DNA from: Magicicada septendecula
Taxonomy: Eukaryota; Arthropoda; Insecta; Hemiptera; Cicadidae
Direction of reading: 5' to 3'
Assembly: GCA_034769895.1 (NCBI GenBank)
Contig: CM068375.1
Location: forward strand, 254,365,542 to 254,429,541
DNA: 64,000 nucleotides
Below, piece after piece: positions 35,582-47,736 of this stretch. The notes beneath the pieces were generated by a model. The model saw only the letters and a list, made by a program, of their open reading frames with translations, ran no database searches and was not told the DNA's origin. A program made the position numbers and the translations under genes. Position 1 is the first letter of the stretch, and each line of letters opens with the position of its first letter.

Positions 35582-38278
35582 TGTTTAGCACCAGAACAAC
35601 AAATAAGAATTAAGTAATTGTATAAAATATAGTTTATGAATTGGATATGGCTGTAAGAGTCATACAGACCATAGACCCAGATGTTATATTGGAAATGAAT
35701 AGCAAATAATTAGCAAGTAAGATTGAATAACACAGTTGTTACTATCCAAGATCACAAAAAGACTAAATTAAAACACATCCAGAGACATTAAACCCAATTA
35801 TTAATGCAAAATAACAATTTAGGACTAAATAAAATATATTGTGTATGAAGCCATAGAAATCCAGTAATGGCTAATTAAATGTGAAACAGGCCTAACGGTC
35901 AAACATAAACAATTACTGATTGTATAAAAATCACCCTGTAATGGACAAATCCAAGGTGACTAATTCATCAAGGATGAATGGTAGTTATTATTAAAAACCA
36001 AATATTAAATTAAGGAATTATATAAACAAAGAAATGTAATTAGTAAGTATGAAATTAATTGTAAACTTACAAAACTTGATAAAACCCAATATTGTGGGGT
36101 ACCAAAATAATCTTTGTGAGAAAATATAAATGACAGTGCAAATAGATAATAACTAAGAAGTAAGATAAGAGGAGGAAGAAAGTCCGAAGAGATGGGAAGA
36201 TTTGAAAGGAATTCAAAAATTGATAACAATGTATTCATGTTCAGCTCGCCCAATGAAATTAATGATGTAACCATGGAAACGACCGTTTAACGAGGTAATT
36301 ACCGTTGAATACAATTACTTGGAAAGTGACGCTATCGCAAGCCAGATGCGAAATTTCTGTACAACACATTTTCATTTTTAAAACATCTTAAAAGTAAAAC
36401 CAAGTACAGAAATCGATCGTAAAGAAGTTTGATGGATACGGAATACCATTACCAGAGGGAGAAGACGATTAATTGAAGACGAAACACCTAAATAAGTCCA
36501 AACAACTTTGAAAAAGATGCCGAAGCGTGAATAAAGAACAAATGAATTATATTGATGCCACAATCCTTCCTTCTCGACATCCAGAATAGTAACGTACTAC
36601 AACGTTGTTAAGTATCAGTTAAATTATTTCAACTTCCAAAAATAAACTCACTTTGAATATTTCTCAATGTATGTTGAATACCACTGAATCATTTTTATTC
36701 TCTTGCAAGGATTGAATCGTAATATTAAATCACTGAAAATTTGTTAACTATAGAACTAACCTCATATTTATGTACGACTTTTAAACATCTCGTATGACAC
36801 TCAAACAAAACAATTACCACTACACATTACCCTACTTAAGGAAAAAACATTGTAAGGTTGTGTATTTTTAATATTGTAACTGCATCTGAACCTTTTAACG
36901 TGATCCAAAGAGCACAAAACCATCGATCGAATTATTTGTTGATTGGCATTATAAAATGCCATACTGTGTTTATTTGTATTCAAAGGTCGATTGTTTAACC
37001 CTGGAGAGAGTCTTATAAAGAACTAGCGAGTACCCGGCATGCGTTGCAATGCCACTCAAATAAAGAAAGTGTTTGTATATATATAATATATAAAGACTTC
37101 GTTCGCGTGGGCTTCAATTAAATGCGATAATATATTTAGAACAGAATCTATTCCATTGGGTTACCATAGTAACCAGATCTAATAAGTTAGTTTTTTAAGA
37201 CTCCAAAGGACCCCCCAGAGGATCGTATCGAAAAAAAACACCTGTCCTATGTTGGTTCTCCCGTTGCGTAAAATATTTGTGCCAAGTTTGGTTGAAATCG
37301 GTCCAGTGGTTTAGGAGGAGATGTGGAAGACCCCAAAGGACCCCCCGAAGTATCATATCGGAAAAACACATATCCTATGTTAGTTCTCCCGTTGCGTAAA
37401 ATATTTGTGCCAACCAGTGGTTTAGGAGGAGATGTGGAAGATCCCAAAGAACCCCCAAAAGAACCCCATTGAAAAAACACCTATCCTATGTTGGTTCTCC
37501 CTTTGCATAAAATATTTGTGCCAAGTTTGGTTGAAATCGGTCCAGTGGTTTAGGAGGAGATGTGAAAGACACCAAAGGACCCCCGAAGGATCATATTGAA
37601 AAAACACCTATCCTATGTTGGTTCTCCCGTTGCGTAAAATATTTGTGCCAAGTTTGGTTGAAATCGGTCCAGTGGTTTAGGAGAAGATGTGGAAGACCCC
37701 AAAGGACCCCATCGAAAAAACACCTACCCTATGTTGGTTCTCCCGTTGCATAAAATATTTGTGCCAAGTTTGGTTGAAATAGGTCCAGTGGTTTAGGAGG
37801 AGATGTGGAAGACCCCAAGAACCCCCCAAAGGGCCCCATTGAAAAAAATTCATAAACCTTCGCGGGCGTGCGCACAACAACTCACCGAAGTTTCATCGCA
37901 ATCGGATGAATGGTATAGGAACGCATACGGGACAAAGAAAGAAACAAACATTCATTTTTATAGATATAGATTATCCGGTGCAGAATTATATATGAAAAAT
38001 TAATTACAACTTGTGTCTATAAAATATTAACTTCAAATTAATAATAAATCTATACTGTGTGTGTTAAATCGTGTTTTATTTTCATTAGCAAAGTGTATGT
38101 TTAAAAATATAATGTATAGCGAAGGTTTCTGATGCGACGTCTAGCGTGCAAGTAGCGAATACTGTAACTGCTAACTCGATTGACCAAAAAATTGAGAAAA
38201 GGCGGGACGGATTGAATTCGTCGCCTCGTTCAAATAGAACATTGATAAGTAAACAATTTTAATTGTTTTATATAAACA
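35582..38278 (+). repeat. LTR5 (2697 bp, with insert)
   Basis: Long-form LTR interrupted by a 948-bp element at 37023-37970. Ends are still TGTTTA and TAAACA. Confidence 0.6.
37023..37970 (+). mobile_element. Tandem-repeat-bearing insert in LTR5
   Basis: The insert starts CTAGCGAGTACCCGG and ends TTTTTATAGATATAGA. Compared with LTRs 2-4 it sits between A and T with no target duplication. Its centre has about five copies of a motif with atgtgg/atgtga at 37321, 37432, 37560, 37687 and 37803 (periods 111, 128, 127 and 116 bp), each containing TTTGGTTGAAATCGGTCCAG. Lack of duplication, an A/T insertion point and an internal minisatellite fit a Helitron/Helentron-derived non-autonomous element. 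The family is not identified. Confidence 0.6.
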
Positions 38279-38620
38279 ATTTGGCGCCACCCGGAGATTA
38301 TCCACTACGTTTGAACCTCAGATCGGGAACCACGATACCTGGTCCCCAGTACATTCGCTACGGACCCAAACATCGTGAATTACATCGCTGTGCAAGGACA
38401 CAGTGGTAAGAAACACAGACACATTTTTACACTCAGACACACTTGTTATATTTTACAGAGGCACGAGAGCTACACAGAACGACCGTTATATAATAAATTG
38501 GCTTCCATCGCGGGGCTTGAAGGAGGCAGGACATCCAATATATAATAAATTGGCGCCCAACGTGGGGTTTGAAAAAAGGAAGATACGAAGTTCTAGCGGC
38601 AGTCACGAAAGGAGATCAGG
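38279..38620 (+). promoter_or_regulatory. Unit 5 leader with PBS-like sites
   Basis: LTR-adjacent site intact. The Lys-like site 38551-38568 has a final C-to-T change, shared with unit 6. Confidence 0.5.
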
Positions 38621-40035
38621 ATGCACACAAGAGGTTTATCGAAAAAGTTGGCGAAGGAGAAAGAGATAGAAAAAATAGAGGGGAAGAAGAGGAAGGAACA
38701 TCGATTGAAGAAGTGGAGACAGTAATAACCACCACAGAACCAACCCAAGACGAAGAAATGGAACCACAGGCTGGAGATAGGGAGGAAGCCAGAGGAGGAA
38801 TGGATTTACAAAAATTATGGGAATTGATTAACGAAAATTTTAAGAAACAGAAGGAAGAAACCAATCAAAATTTTAAGAAACAGGAGGATAATTTTCAGAA
38901 GCAGAAGGAAGAACTGAGACAAACCATTAACCAAAATAACGAAACCCTCCAACAACAGCTGAAGGAAATCAACGAAATAACCAAGGAAGAGATGAAACAG
39001 CAGGTGATCCAACTATTAAGGGAGTATCGAGAAGAAACCATGCAACAGATCACTGAAGCTAATGAAAAATTAGAGGAGACGTTGGAGAAACTAGAGAAAA
39101 CCAATGAGAATGTTTCTGAAATTCGTGAGGAAGTGCTCAATAAAATGAACCATATCGAAGGAGAAAATAAAAGGAAAATTGAGGAAGGTCATGAAGAAAC
39201 AGTCAGAAGATGTGCCCAGATGGACCAGGACATACATCAAGTCCGGGAAGAAAACCAGAAGGAGGTAGCAGCTGTACGAACAGACTTGGGGGAACAAATG
39301 GAAAGAGTTTACAGCAATTTAAATAAAATAGACAGCAAAGTAGACAAAAACCAACAAAGGATTGACGATATGCACAGAATAGAAGAATCATTACGGGAAG
39401 AAGTGGACGCCTGGCGTGACCGACCATGTAACAATAATCATGTCATGAACACGGACAACAGAGATACTATTAACTTCCGTAATTATAAAAGGACCCCTAT
39501 TGAGTTCTTGAAGAGGGTGGAAGAGTTAATCATCAAAAATCGAGAGACTCGATGGACTACAATAAGAGGAATGCTGGACGAAATGTTCAAGGAGACTTAC
39601 GACAACTGGTGGATTGCCACCCGACCAGACATCCAAAGCATTCAAGAGTTTAAGACCCAGTTCAAGGCTAAATACTGGTCGGAATCGACTCAGAACATGG
39701 TCCGCAATAACCTAAGCAACGGGAGGTATGAAAATCAAAATGGACAATCTCTCACCTCCTACTTCTTGGGAAAAATCTGCATGGCCAGGAATTTGGAACC
39801 ACGTATATCAGAAGAGTGTCTTGTAATACAGTTATCTTACCACTACGACGACGCCATCCAAAAAGCACGGATGTACAGCCAGGTAAAGACCATCCAAGAC
39901 ATGGCTAGCGCTTATTGGAAAGCCATGAGCACGAGTGGCAGTACAGAAAAAATAGAGTGTCCAGTTTCAGGAATAATAGAACCAATGATGGACAATTATC
40001 ACCAAACCAACAGGGAGATAATAAACCACCGGTAA
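38621..40035 (+). pseudogene. gag: gag 5' ORF, unit 5, frameshifted near the start
   Basis: The usual ATG is at 38621, but two bases are missing near 38670 (GATAGAAAAAATAG instead of GATAGAAGAAAATAG). The ATG-initiated frame is lost after about 16 codons. The long frame that remains open to 40035 connects upstream into leader sequence and has no ATG until the EEMEPQ methionine. The coiled coil and capsid-like parts are unchanged. Confidence 0.75.
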
Positions 40036-40475
40036 ACAACCCTAACAATTATCAAGGGAACCCACGGGGCAATAACGGGCCCAGAAATTTTAACAGAAAT
40101 GGAAACAATAATAATAACAACTTCAGGAACAACTACAGGGGTAACTACCCATCGAATGGTTACAACAACAATTATCGCCCTGGAAACAATAACAATAACC
40201 ATAACAATAATCAAGGATACCGGCCACAGGTAAACTACATGAGGGGACAAAGACAACGGAGTCCAGGAAGAAACTATCGCCCATCTGACTATCGACAAAC
40301 GTACTCTAACCAGGTACCCGATACAAGAAGCCACCCCTTCGAAGAAAATCACAGGAACAGCGTAGAGGACAGGAACAATCGACAGGAGCCGAACGCTAAC
40401 CAAAACAATAATAACAATGAGAATTCTGGTGTTGCATTACCGCATAATCAAGCGAGTAATGACGGAGAACCCTGA
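39909..40475 (+). pseudogene. gag: gag 3' ORF, unit 5, C-terminus lost
   Basis: The nucleocapsid-like frame stops 24 codons early at TGA 40473-40475, because CCTCGAAT became CCCTGAAT. Just downstream the sequence is rearranged by a short duplication of ATATATCGGAT (40484-40515). Same changes in unit 6. Confidence 0.7.
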
Positions 40476-42842
40476 ATATATCGGATAAACCGAGGCCATA
40501 TATCGGATTTATCAGAGGACCAGGATGAAATACCCTACCCAGACAGATGGAATGCATAGAAAAACACTGAAAGGGGACTGATTTCATGATAACCTACCTA
40601 AGTAATTTAAAATAAAAATAAAATAATAATACAAGCAGATGAGGTTGCTGATAAATAATAAAGAAAAAATATATATAAAAAATGAATTTCAAAATTCAAA
40701 AAAGTTATGTAAGAACAGCTTACACAGATATTTCGAGAATATTTTAGACCAATCATAAAATGGAGAAATAAAATTACCAAGGATCCACATAAAGTAAGAA
40801 ACACTAACTTACTATAATCTTTGAATAAAAACTGATAATAAGGGAGTGAAGTTACAAAACATTCCTAAACAGAACAAGATTAAGTTACAATAATCTTTAG
40901 CCAAAATATGAGGCACAAAAAAGCAAAACATACTATAAAGGAATAAGCTACAAAAATTCCTAACTAGTAAGAAACACTAACTTACTATGATATTCAAAAA
41001 GTTATGAAAAACAAAAGTATCAATCAAAATGACCAACTTTTACTACTATTTAGAAAGAAATGGGAAGTAAGATTAAGAAAACCAATGATCAAAAAACGAA
41101 ACAAATAGAATGAACATTCTAAGAGTTGTAATATGAATTGAGATGAAACAAAAAGTAATTAAAAATGAATAAAAATGTGAATTGTATCAATAAAAAGCAA
41201 TGCTTCAAGTATTATCAAGTAGTATCTATAAAGAAAGATGAAAAAATATATGACTTGAACTGAGCAATAATGAAGTACAAAGGTAAAAGATTCCCAACAA
41301 ATGTTATGATTATTATTATTATGTTGAGTCACGAGATGACTGTATTTAAGATTCATTAATTGAGATTGACTGTTGAATAAGCCCAGCAATCATTTTACTG
41401 AGCAGGGATGATGTTCCCCTGATCTCAGAATAAGAGTAGTTTTGAACGACGGAGTTAGGTAAGCCAATAGAGCCCATCCGAATCGATTGCAACTACAAAG
41501 TAAAGTTAGTTAGGGAAAATAATATTTATAGGGAATAATTTATAATAAAAAATCAATAAGCCAGTTCGTAATAAGACAAAATAATGAAGAAAAGAATCAG
41601 AAGAAATGAAATAAAAGATACAGAATTAAGCATACAAAATCGAGTGAGAAGCAGGAGAGTTTAAGAAGATAATAATACAATACAATTGATAATTTCATCA
41701 AACTTAGAATCACGTTTTATAAAATGATCAATTTTGGTGGGAGAGCATTATATAACATCACCAAATTCATATAAATTTTGATAACAATAAGTATGTATAA
41801 AAAATGCTAAAGGATATTATGTTTGAATAAATATATTATGTGGAGAGTAAAAAATAAATAAAAGGTAATTAACATGGAAGGAGAAGGAATAATAAACCGA
41901 AAGTGATTAATAAAGAAACTCAAATAATAGACTGACAGACAGACGACATTGACCCAACCCCAGAGATTGGCCAGTTAAGAAACCAAAATAAAGAAAACAA
42001 GACAAATGAAGGAGAAGAAGAATGAAAACCAAGAGAGAACAAACCCACGAGGAAGAAAACAAAATGAAACGCGTCAAGAAAACTAGACAAGAAACAAAAT
42101 GGAGAAGGGAGAAGTACTGTAATCCAAAATAATAAAGAGAATGAAATCGGGTGAGAACCAAAACTGTTAATGAATGTTAGTATTGATAAAATGACAATTA
42201 TAAACAGTCAGTAATATGAAACAATGTATAAAAGTACACTAACCAAAGAGTTAGGGATATATGTAATTTGTTAACAAAGAAAGACACAATATTAATAATT
42301 TTATATAGATAGTGTGTAGAGAAAGAGAATAAAATGATGAGAAATAAATGGAAGTTGAACTAGTGAAAGTGATTTATTCTAGAGTGATATAATACTAAAG
42401 AAACACTAAGTAAATTATAATGAACACTAAATAATTTAAGAAAGTGCAAGTGAGAAATAAATACAAATATTGTCTATCATAAAAATAGTAAGAGGAGAGT
42501 AGGCTAAGATAAAGACTTAGTAAAATAACCTATGTTTAAGTTATAAGAGTGAACAATAACATTTAACAAAGTTACAATGAATAATATTTAGAATAGAACA
42601 TTGATTCAGTAAATAATGAACACTAAGTAGTGATATTCACTGTGATGACTAGCAAATAGTATTGCTATAACTTAAGAATGTATTGTAAAAGTTTAAAGGT
42701 GTGATTCACAAGGAAAAGTAATAAGATGGTGTTAACATGGAAGGGAGACCAAAAAGCATTAGAAAATAAGTCTGTATTAACATTAAGTAAATACCCATGT
42801 TATAAGGGGAGTTTAATGAATAAAGTTCAATAGAGGGGAGAT
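40476..42842 (+). other. Unit 5 internal non-coding region
   Basis: No PLE tail. The first ~200 bp agree with unit 6 against unit 4; from the AAACAAAAG variant near 41010 onward it agrees with unit 4 against unit 6. The switch marks a crossover. Confidence 0.6.
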
Positions 42843-45539
42843 TGTTTAGCACCAGAACAACAAATAAGAATTAAGTAATTGTATAAAATATAGTTTATGA
42901 ATTGGATATGGCTGTAAGAGTCATACAGACCATAGACCCAGATGTTATATTGGAAATGAATAGCAAATAATTAGCAAGTAAGATTGAATAACACAGTTGT
43001 TACTATCCAAGATCACAAAAAGACTAAATTAAAACACATCCAGAGACATTAAACCCAATTATTAATGCAAAATAACAATTTAGGACTAAATAAAATATAT
43101 TGTGTATGAAGCCATAGAAATCCAGTAATGGCTAATTAAATGTGAAACAGGCCTAACGGTCAAACATAAACAATTACTGATTGTATAAAAATCACCCTGT
43201 AATGGACAAATCCAAGGTGACTAATTCATCAAGGATGAATGGTAGTTATTATTAAAAACCAAATATTAAATTAAGGAATTATATAAACAAAGAAATGTAA
43301 TTAGTAAGTATGAAATTAATTGTAAACTTACAAAACTTGATAAAACCCAATATTGTGGGGTACCAAAATAATCTTTGTGAGAAAATATAAATGACAGTGC
43401 AAATAGATAATAACTAAGAAGTAAGATAAGAGGAGGAAGAAAGTCCGAAGAGATGGGAAGATTTGAAAGGAATTCAAAAATTGATAACAATGTATTCATG
43501 TTCAGCTCGCCCAATGAAATTAATGATGTAACCATGGAAACGACCGTTTAACGAGGTAATTACCGTTGAATACAATTACTTGGAAAGTGACGCTATCGCA
43601 AGCCAGATGCGAAATTTCTGTACAACACATTTTCATTTTTAAAACATCTTAAAAGTAAAACCAAGTACAGAAATCGATCGTAAAGAAGTTTGATGGATAC
43701 GGAATACCATTACCAGAGGGAGAAGACGATTAATTGAAGACGAAACACCTAAATAAGTCCAAACAACTTTGAAAAAGATGCCGAAGCGTGAATAAAGAAC
43801 AAATGAATTATATTGATGCCACAATCCTTCCTTCTCGACATCCAGAATAGTAACGTACTACAACGTTGTTAAGTATCAGTTAAATTATTTCAACTTCCAA
43901 AAATAAACTCACTTTGAATATTTCTCAATGTATGTTGAATACCACTGAATCATTTTTATTCTCTTGCAAGGATTGAATCGTAATATTAAATCACTGAAAA
44001 TTTGTTAACTATAGAACTAACCTCATATTTATGTACGACTTTTAAACATCTCGTATGACACTCAAACAAAACAATTACCACTACACATTACCCTACTTAA
44101 GGAAAAAACATTGTAAGGTTGTGTATTTTTAATATTGTAACTGCATCTGAACCTTTTAACGTGATCCAAAGAGCACAAAACCATCGATCGAATTATTTGT
44201 TGATTGGCATTATAAAATGCCATACTGTGTTTATTTGTATTCAAAGGTCGATTGTTTAACCCTGGAGAGAGTCTTATAAAGAACTAGCGAGTACCCGGCA
44301 TGCGTTGCAATGCCACTCAAATAAAGAAAGTGTTTGTATATATATAATATATAAAGACTTCGTTCGCGTGGGCTTCAATTAAATGCGATAATATATTTAG
44401 AACAGAATCTATTCCATTGGGTTACCATAGTAACCAGATCTAATAAGTTAGTTTTTTAAGACTCCAAAGGACCCCCCAGAGGATCGTATCGAAAAAAAAC
44501 ACCTGTCCTATGTTGGTTCTCCCGTTGCGTAAAATATTTGTGCCAAGTTTGGTTGAAATCGGTCCAGTGGTTTAGGAGGAGATGTGGAAGACCCCAAAGG
44601 ACCCCCCGAAGTATCATATCGGAAAAACACATATCCTATGTTAGTTCTCCCGTTGCGTAAAATATTTGTGCCAACCAGTGGTTTAGGAGGAGATGTGGAA
44701 GATCCCAAAGAACCCCCAAAAGAACCCCATTGAAAAAACACCTATCCTATGTTGGTTCTCCCTTTGCATAAAATATTTGTGCCAAGTTTGGTTGAAATCG
44801 GTCCAGTGGTTTAGGAGGAGATGTGAAAGACACCAAAGGACCCCCGAAGGATCATATTGAAAAAACACCTATCCTATGTTGGTTCTCCCGTTGCGTAAAA
44901 TATTTGTGCCAAGTTTGGTTGAAATCGGTCCAGTGGTTTAGGAGAAGATGTGGAAGACCCCAAAGGACCCCATCGAAAAAACACCTACCCTATGTTGGTT
45001 CTCCCGTTGCATAAAATATTTGTGCCAAGTTTGGTTGAAATAGGTCCAGTGGTTTAGGAGGAGATGTGGAAGACCCCAAGAACCCCCCAAAGGGCCCCAT
45101 TGAAAAAAATTCATAAACCTTCGCGGGCGTGCGCACAACAACTCACCGAAGTTTCATCACAATCGGATGAATGGTATAGGAACGCATACGGGACAAAGAA
45201 AGAAACAAACATTCATTTTTATAGATATAGATTATCCGGTGCAGAATTATATATGAAAAATTAATTACAACTTGTGTCTATAAAATATTAACTTCAAATT
45301 AATAATAAATCTATACTGTGTGTGTTAAATCGTGTTTTATTTTCATTAGCAAAGTGTATGTTTAAAAATATAATGTATAGCGAAGGTTTCTGATGCGACG
45401 TCTAGCGTGCAAGTAGCGAATACTGTAACTGCTAACTCGATTGACCAAAAAATTGAGAAAAGGCGGGACGGATTGAATTCGTCGCCTCGTTCAAATAGAA
45501 CATTGATAAGTAAACAATTTTAATTGTTTTATATAAACA
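42843..45539 (+). repeat. LTR6 (2697 bp, with insert)
   Basis: Almost identical to LTR5, including the insert with its 19-bp internal deletion. I noticed one clear difference, TTTCATCACAATCGG near 45153 for TTTCATCGCAATCGG. Confidence 0.6.
44284..45231 (+). mobile_element. Tandem-repeat-bearing insert in LTR6
   Basis: 948 bp, same site and same shortened second repeat as in LTR5. Confidence 0.6.
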
Positions 45540-45881
45540 ATTTGGCGCCACCCGGAGATTATCCACTACGTTTGAACCTCAGATCGGGAACCACGATACC
45601 TGGTCCCCAGTACATTCGCTACGGACCCAAACATCGTGAATTACATCGCTGTGCAAGGACACAGTGGTAAGAAACACAGACACATTTTTACACTCAGACA
45701 CACTTGTTATATTTTACAGAGGCACGAGAGCTACACAGAACGACCGTTATATAATAAATTGGCTTCCATCGCGGGGCTTGAAGGAGGCAGGACATCCAAT
45801 ATATAATAAATTGGCGCCCAACGTGGGGTTTGAAAAAAGGAAGATACGAAGTTCTAGCGGCAGTCACGAAAGGAGATCAGG
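45540..45881 (+). promoter_or_regulatory. Unit 6 leader with PBS-like sites
   Basis: Same as unit 5; Lys-like site at 45812-45829 with the final C-to-T change. Confidence 0.5.
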
Positions 45882-47296
45882 ATGCACACAAGAGGTTTAT
45901 CGAAAAAGTTGGCGAAGGAGAAAGAGATAGAAAAAATAGAGGGGAAGAAGAGGAAGGAACATCGATTGAAGAAGTGGAGACAGTAATAACCACCACAGAA
46001 CCAACCCAAGACGAAGAAATGGAACCACAGGCTGGAGATAGGGAGGAAGCCAGAGGAGGAATGGATTTACAAAAATTATGGGAATTGATTAACGAAAATT
46101 TTAAGAAACAGAAGGAAGAAACCAATCAAAATTTTAAGAAACAGGAGGATAATTTTCAGAAGCAGAAGGAAGAACTGAGACAAACCATTAACCAAAATAA
46201 CGAAACCCTCCAACAACAGCTGAAGGAAATCAACGAAATAACCAAGGAAGAGATGAAACAGCAGGTGATCCAACTATTAAGGGAGTATCGAGAAGAAACC
46301 ATGCAACAGATCACTGAAGCTAATGAAAAATTAGAGGAGACGTTGGAGAAACTAGAGAAAACCAATGAGAATGTTTCTGAAATTCGTGAGGAAGTGCTCA
46401 ATAAAATGAACCATATCGAAGGAGAAAATAAAAGGAAAATTGAGGAAGGTCATGAAGAAACAGTCAGAAGATGTGCCCAGATGGACCAGGACATACATCA
46501 AGTCCGGGAAGAAAACCAGAAGGAGGTAGCAGCTGTACGAACAGACTTGGGGGAACAAATGGAAAGAGTTTACAGCAATTTAAATAAAATAGACAGCAAA
46601 GTAGACAAAAACCAACAAAGGATTGACGATATGCACAGAATAGAAGAATCATTACGGGAAGAAGTGGACGCCTGGCGTGACCGACCATGTAACAATAATC
46701 ATGTCATGAACACGGACAACAGAGATACTATTAACTTCCGTAATTATAAAAGGACCCCTATTGAGTTCTTGAAGAGGGTGGAAGAGTTAATCATCAAAAA
46801 TCGAGAGACTCGATGGACTACAATAAGAGGAATGCTGGACGAAATGTTCAAGGAGACTTACGACAACTGGTGGATTGCCACCCGACCAGACATCCAAAGC
46901 ATTCAAGAGTTTAAGACCCAGTTCAAGGCTAAATACTGGTCGGAATCGACTCAGAACATGGTCCGCAATAACCTAAGCAACGGGAGGTATGAAAATCAAA
47001 ATGGACAATCTCTCACCTCCTACTTCTTGGGAAAAATCTGCATGGCCAGGAATTTGGAACCACGTATATCAGAAGAGTGTCTTGTAATACAGTTATCTTA
47101 CCACTACGACGACGCCATCCAAAAAGCACGGATGTACAGCCAGGTAAAGACCATCCAAGACATGGCTAGCGCTTATTGGAAAGCCATGAGCACGAGTGGC
47201 AGTACAGAAAAAATAGAGTGTCCAGTTTCAGGAATAATAGAACCAATGATGGACAATTATCACCAAACCAACAGGGAGATAATAAACCACCGGTAA
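45882..47296 (+). pseudogene. gag: gag 5' ORF, unit 6, frameshifted near the start
   Basis: Carries the same 2-base loss as unit 5 near 45931, so the two gag copies derive from one broken parent. Confidence 0.75.
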
Positions 47297-47736
47297 ACAA
47301 CCCTAACAATTATCAAGGGAACCCACGGGGCAATAACGGGCCCAGAAATTTTAACAGAAATGGAAACAATAATAATAACAACTTCAGGAACAACTACAGG
47401 GGTAACTACCCATCGAATGGTTACAACAACAATTATCGCCCTGGAAACAATAACAATAACCATAACAATAATCAAGGATACCGGCCACAGGTAAACTACA
47501 TGAGGGGACAAAGACAACGGAGTCCAGGAAGAAACTATCGCCCATCTGACTATCGACAAACGTACTCTAACCAGGTACCCGATACAAGAAGCCACCCCTT
47601 CGAAGAAAATCACAGGAACAGCGTAGAGGACAGGAACAATCGACAGGAGCCGAACGCTAACCAAAACAATAATAACAATGAGAATTCTGGTGTTGCATTA
47701 CCGCATAATCAAGCGAGTAATGACGGAGAACCCTGA
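47170..47736 (+). pseudogene. gag: gag 3' ORF, unit 6, C-terminus lost
   Basis: Early TGA at 47734-47736 and the same downstream short duplication as in unit 5. Confidence 0.7.

Noticed and set aside
37200..37850. CRISPR-like array
   Set aside because: Repeats are ~128 bp and directly adjoining, with no unique spacers and no cas genes, in a eukaryotic retroelement context.
38569..40035. 488-codon gag starting in the leader (also unit 6)
   Set aside because: Its start is TTG, not ATG. It is open only because of a 2-base loss that breaks the normal gag start.
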